24,071 nucleotides of DNA, from contig JBBINX010000027.1 in NCBI GenBank assembly GCA_037443685.1, positions 1-24,071 of the forward strand. Direction: 5' to 3'. Below are positions 23,798-24,071 of the stretch, piece after piece. The notes beneath the pieces are model-generated. The model saw only the letters and a list, made by a program, of their open reading frames with translations, was not told where the DNA came from and ran no database searches. Every line of letters begins with the position of its first letter. The first letter of the stretch is position 1. The translations under genes were made by a program, and so were the position numbers. The DNA is from JAHJRJ01 sp037443685. GTDB lineage: Bacteria > Bacteroidota > Ignavibacteria > UBA10030 > BY39.

Positions 23798-23883
23798 GCC
23801 GAAGTGGCGAAATTGGCAGACGCACTAGACTCAAAATCTAGCGAGGTTTACCCCTCGTGCCGGTTCAAGTCCGGCCTTCGGCA
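23798..23883 (+). tRNA. tRNA-Leu (anticodon CAA)
   Basis: An 86-nt class II tRNA. Acceptor arms GCCGAAG (23798-23804) and CTTCGGC (23876-23882) pair fully, with discriminator A at 23883. The anticodon stem CTAGA/TCTAG holds the loop CTCAAAA, with anticodon CAA at 23832-23834 reading UUG. The long variable arm CGAGG/CCTCG is typical of leucine tRNAs, and the T arm is GCCGG-TTCAAGT-CCGGC. CCA is not encoded, since CTA follows the discriminator, so CCA is added after transcription. Confidence 0.97.
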
Positions 23884-23890
23884 CTAAGGA

Positions 23891-23925
23891 GATTTTGGAT
23901 TTTAGATTTTGGATTTGGGATTTTA
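23891..23925 (+). repeat. Five tandem heptamers GATTTNN
   Basis: Five consecutive 7-bp units: GATTTTG, GATTTTA, GATTTTG, GATTTGG, GATTTTA. They begin 8 bp after the tRNA end. A short tandem repeat with variation only in the last three bases; it could vary in copy number. Confidence 0.75.
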
Positions 23926-23947
23926 ACCATCCGCCGAATGGAAAGAT

Positions 23948-24015
23948 GTCTCACGATACGGCGCAACGATTGCGAGAAAAAAATATTGTTACAAACCCAA
24001 CGCTCCCTATGAGAC
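23948..24015. repeat. 68-bp segment bounded by GTCTCA/TGAGAC inverted ends with an internal hairpin
   Basis: GTCTCA (23948-23953) and TGAGAC (24010-24015) are perfect 6-bp inverted ends. Inside, CGCAA-CGA-TTGCG (23962-23974) forms a perfect 5-bp hairpin. No open frame is present. It may be a small non-autonomous repeat unit or a structured RNA; short arms make chance possible. Confidence 0.35.
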
Positions 24016-24046
24016 TGTACTTTTACTCTTCTCTGAATCCCACTCT

Positions 24047-24071
24047 TTCGAACGGATTTACTACGCTCGAA
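24047..24071. repeat. Imperfect inverted repeat at the window edge
   Basis: TTCGAACG (24047-24054) pairs with CGCTCGAA (24064-24071) with one mismatch around a 9-nt loop. It touches the window end, so its full extent is unknown. It may continue the repeat-rich stretch after the tRNA. Confidence 0.3.

Noticed and set aside
1..24071. CRISPR array, insertion sequence or prophage
   Set aside because: No regularly spaced repeats, transposase, integrase or phage genes were seen. The Xer fragment belongs to the housekeeping topA operon.

Overview
The window is an AT-rich stretch of bacterial chromosome. It is mostly housekeeping genes, with no phage, transposase or CRISPR. Several traits point to the Bacteroidota/Chlorobiota/Ignavibacteriota side of the tree: a Bacteroidetes-style YbeY ending, a BshA bacillithiol enzyme, a 1170-residue outer-membrane barrel protein with a C-terminal Phe, and a GH57 4-alpha-glucanotransferase-like enzyme. 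The placement rests on protein character only. The clear promoters are E. coli-like (-35 and -10 boxes with exactly 17 bp between them), not the Bacteroidetes -33/-7 type. That fits an early-branching lineage such as Ignavibacteria, but this is inference.

Layout. All protein genes except bshA are on the minus strand, so transcription runs mainly right to left. From the right end: tRNA-Leu(CAA) on the plus strand, with a promoter back to back with that of the giant outer-membrane protein gene; then ogt (own promoter), and pcrA-yihY/brkB-nhaC as a tight set. The plus-strand bshA converges on nhaC and diverges from lysS. lysS, a GH57 enzyme and a GT2 glycosyltransferase form an overlapping set. 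It is followed, from a separate strong promoter, by ctp (S41 protease), a DUF3108 protein, a gamma-carbonic-anhydrase-like protein and a metallo-beta-lactamase-fold hydrolase. A cold-shock gene follows with its own promoter, a leader of about 170 nt and its own terminator. Last comes an unknown 160-residue ORF, ybeY, smg (DUF494), topA and a truncated Xer recombinase running off the left end.

How the genes fit together. The left operon joins RNA processing (YbeY), DNA topology (TopA) and chromosome-dimer resolution (Xer). The middle sets combine translation (LysS), alpha-glucan metabolism (GH57), envelope glycosylation and periplasmic quality control (GT2, Ctp, DUF3108). The right side holds DNA repair (PcrA, Ogt), thiol redox defence (BshA), ion homeostasis (NhaC) and outer-membrane biogenesis or surface function.

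The most interesting non-coding structure is the cold-shock gene leader. Between a near-perfect promoter and the start codon lie two perfect inverted repeats (10 bp and 8 bp) whose arms interleave, so the two stems either exclude each other or form a pseudoknot. This suggests a switch analogous to the cspA thermosensor leader. Other points are the uncharacterised 160-residue ORF, the giant outer-membrane protein with repeated glycine-rich motifs and an EF-hand-like loop, the periplasmic N-terminal domain on NhaC, and small repeat clusters at 12706-12812 and after the tRNA.
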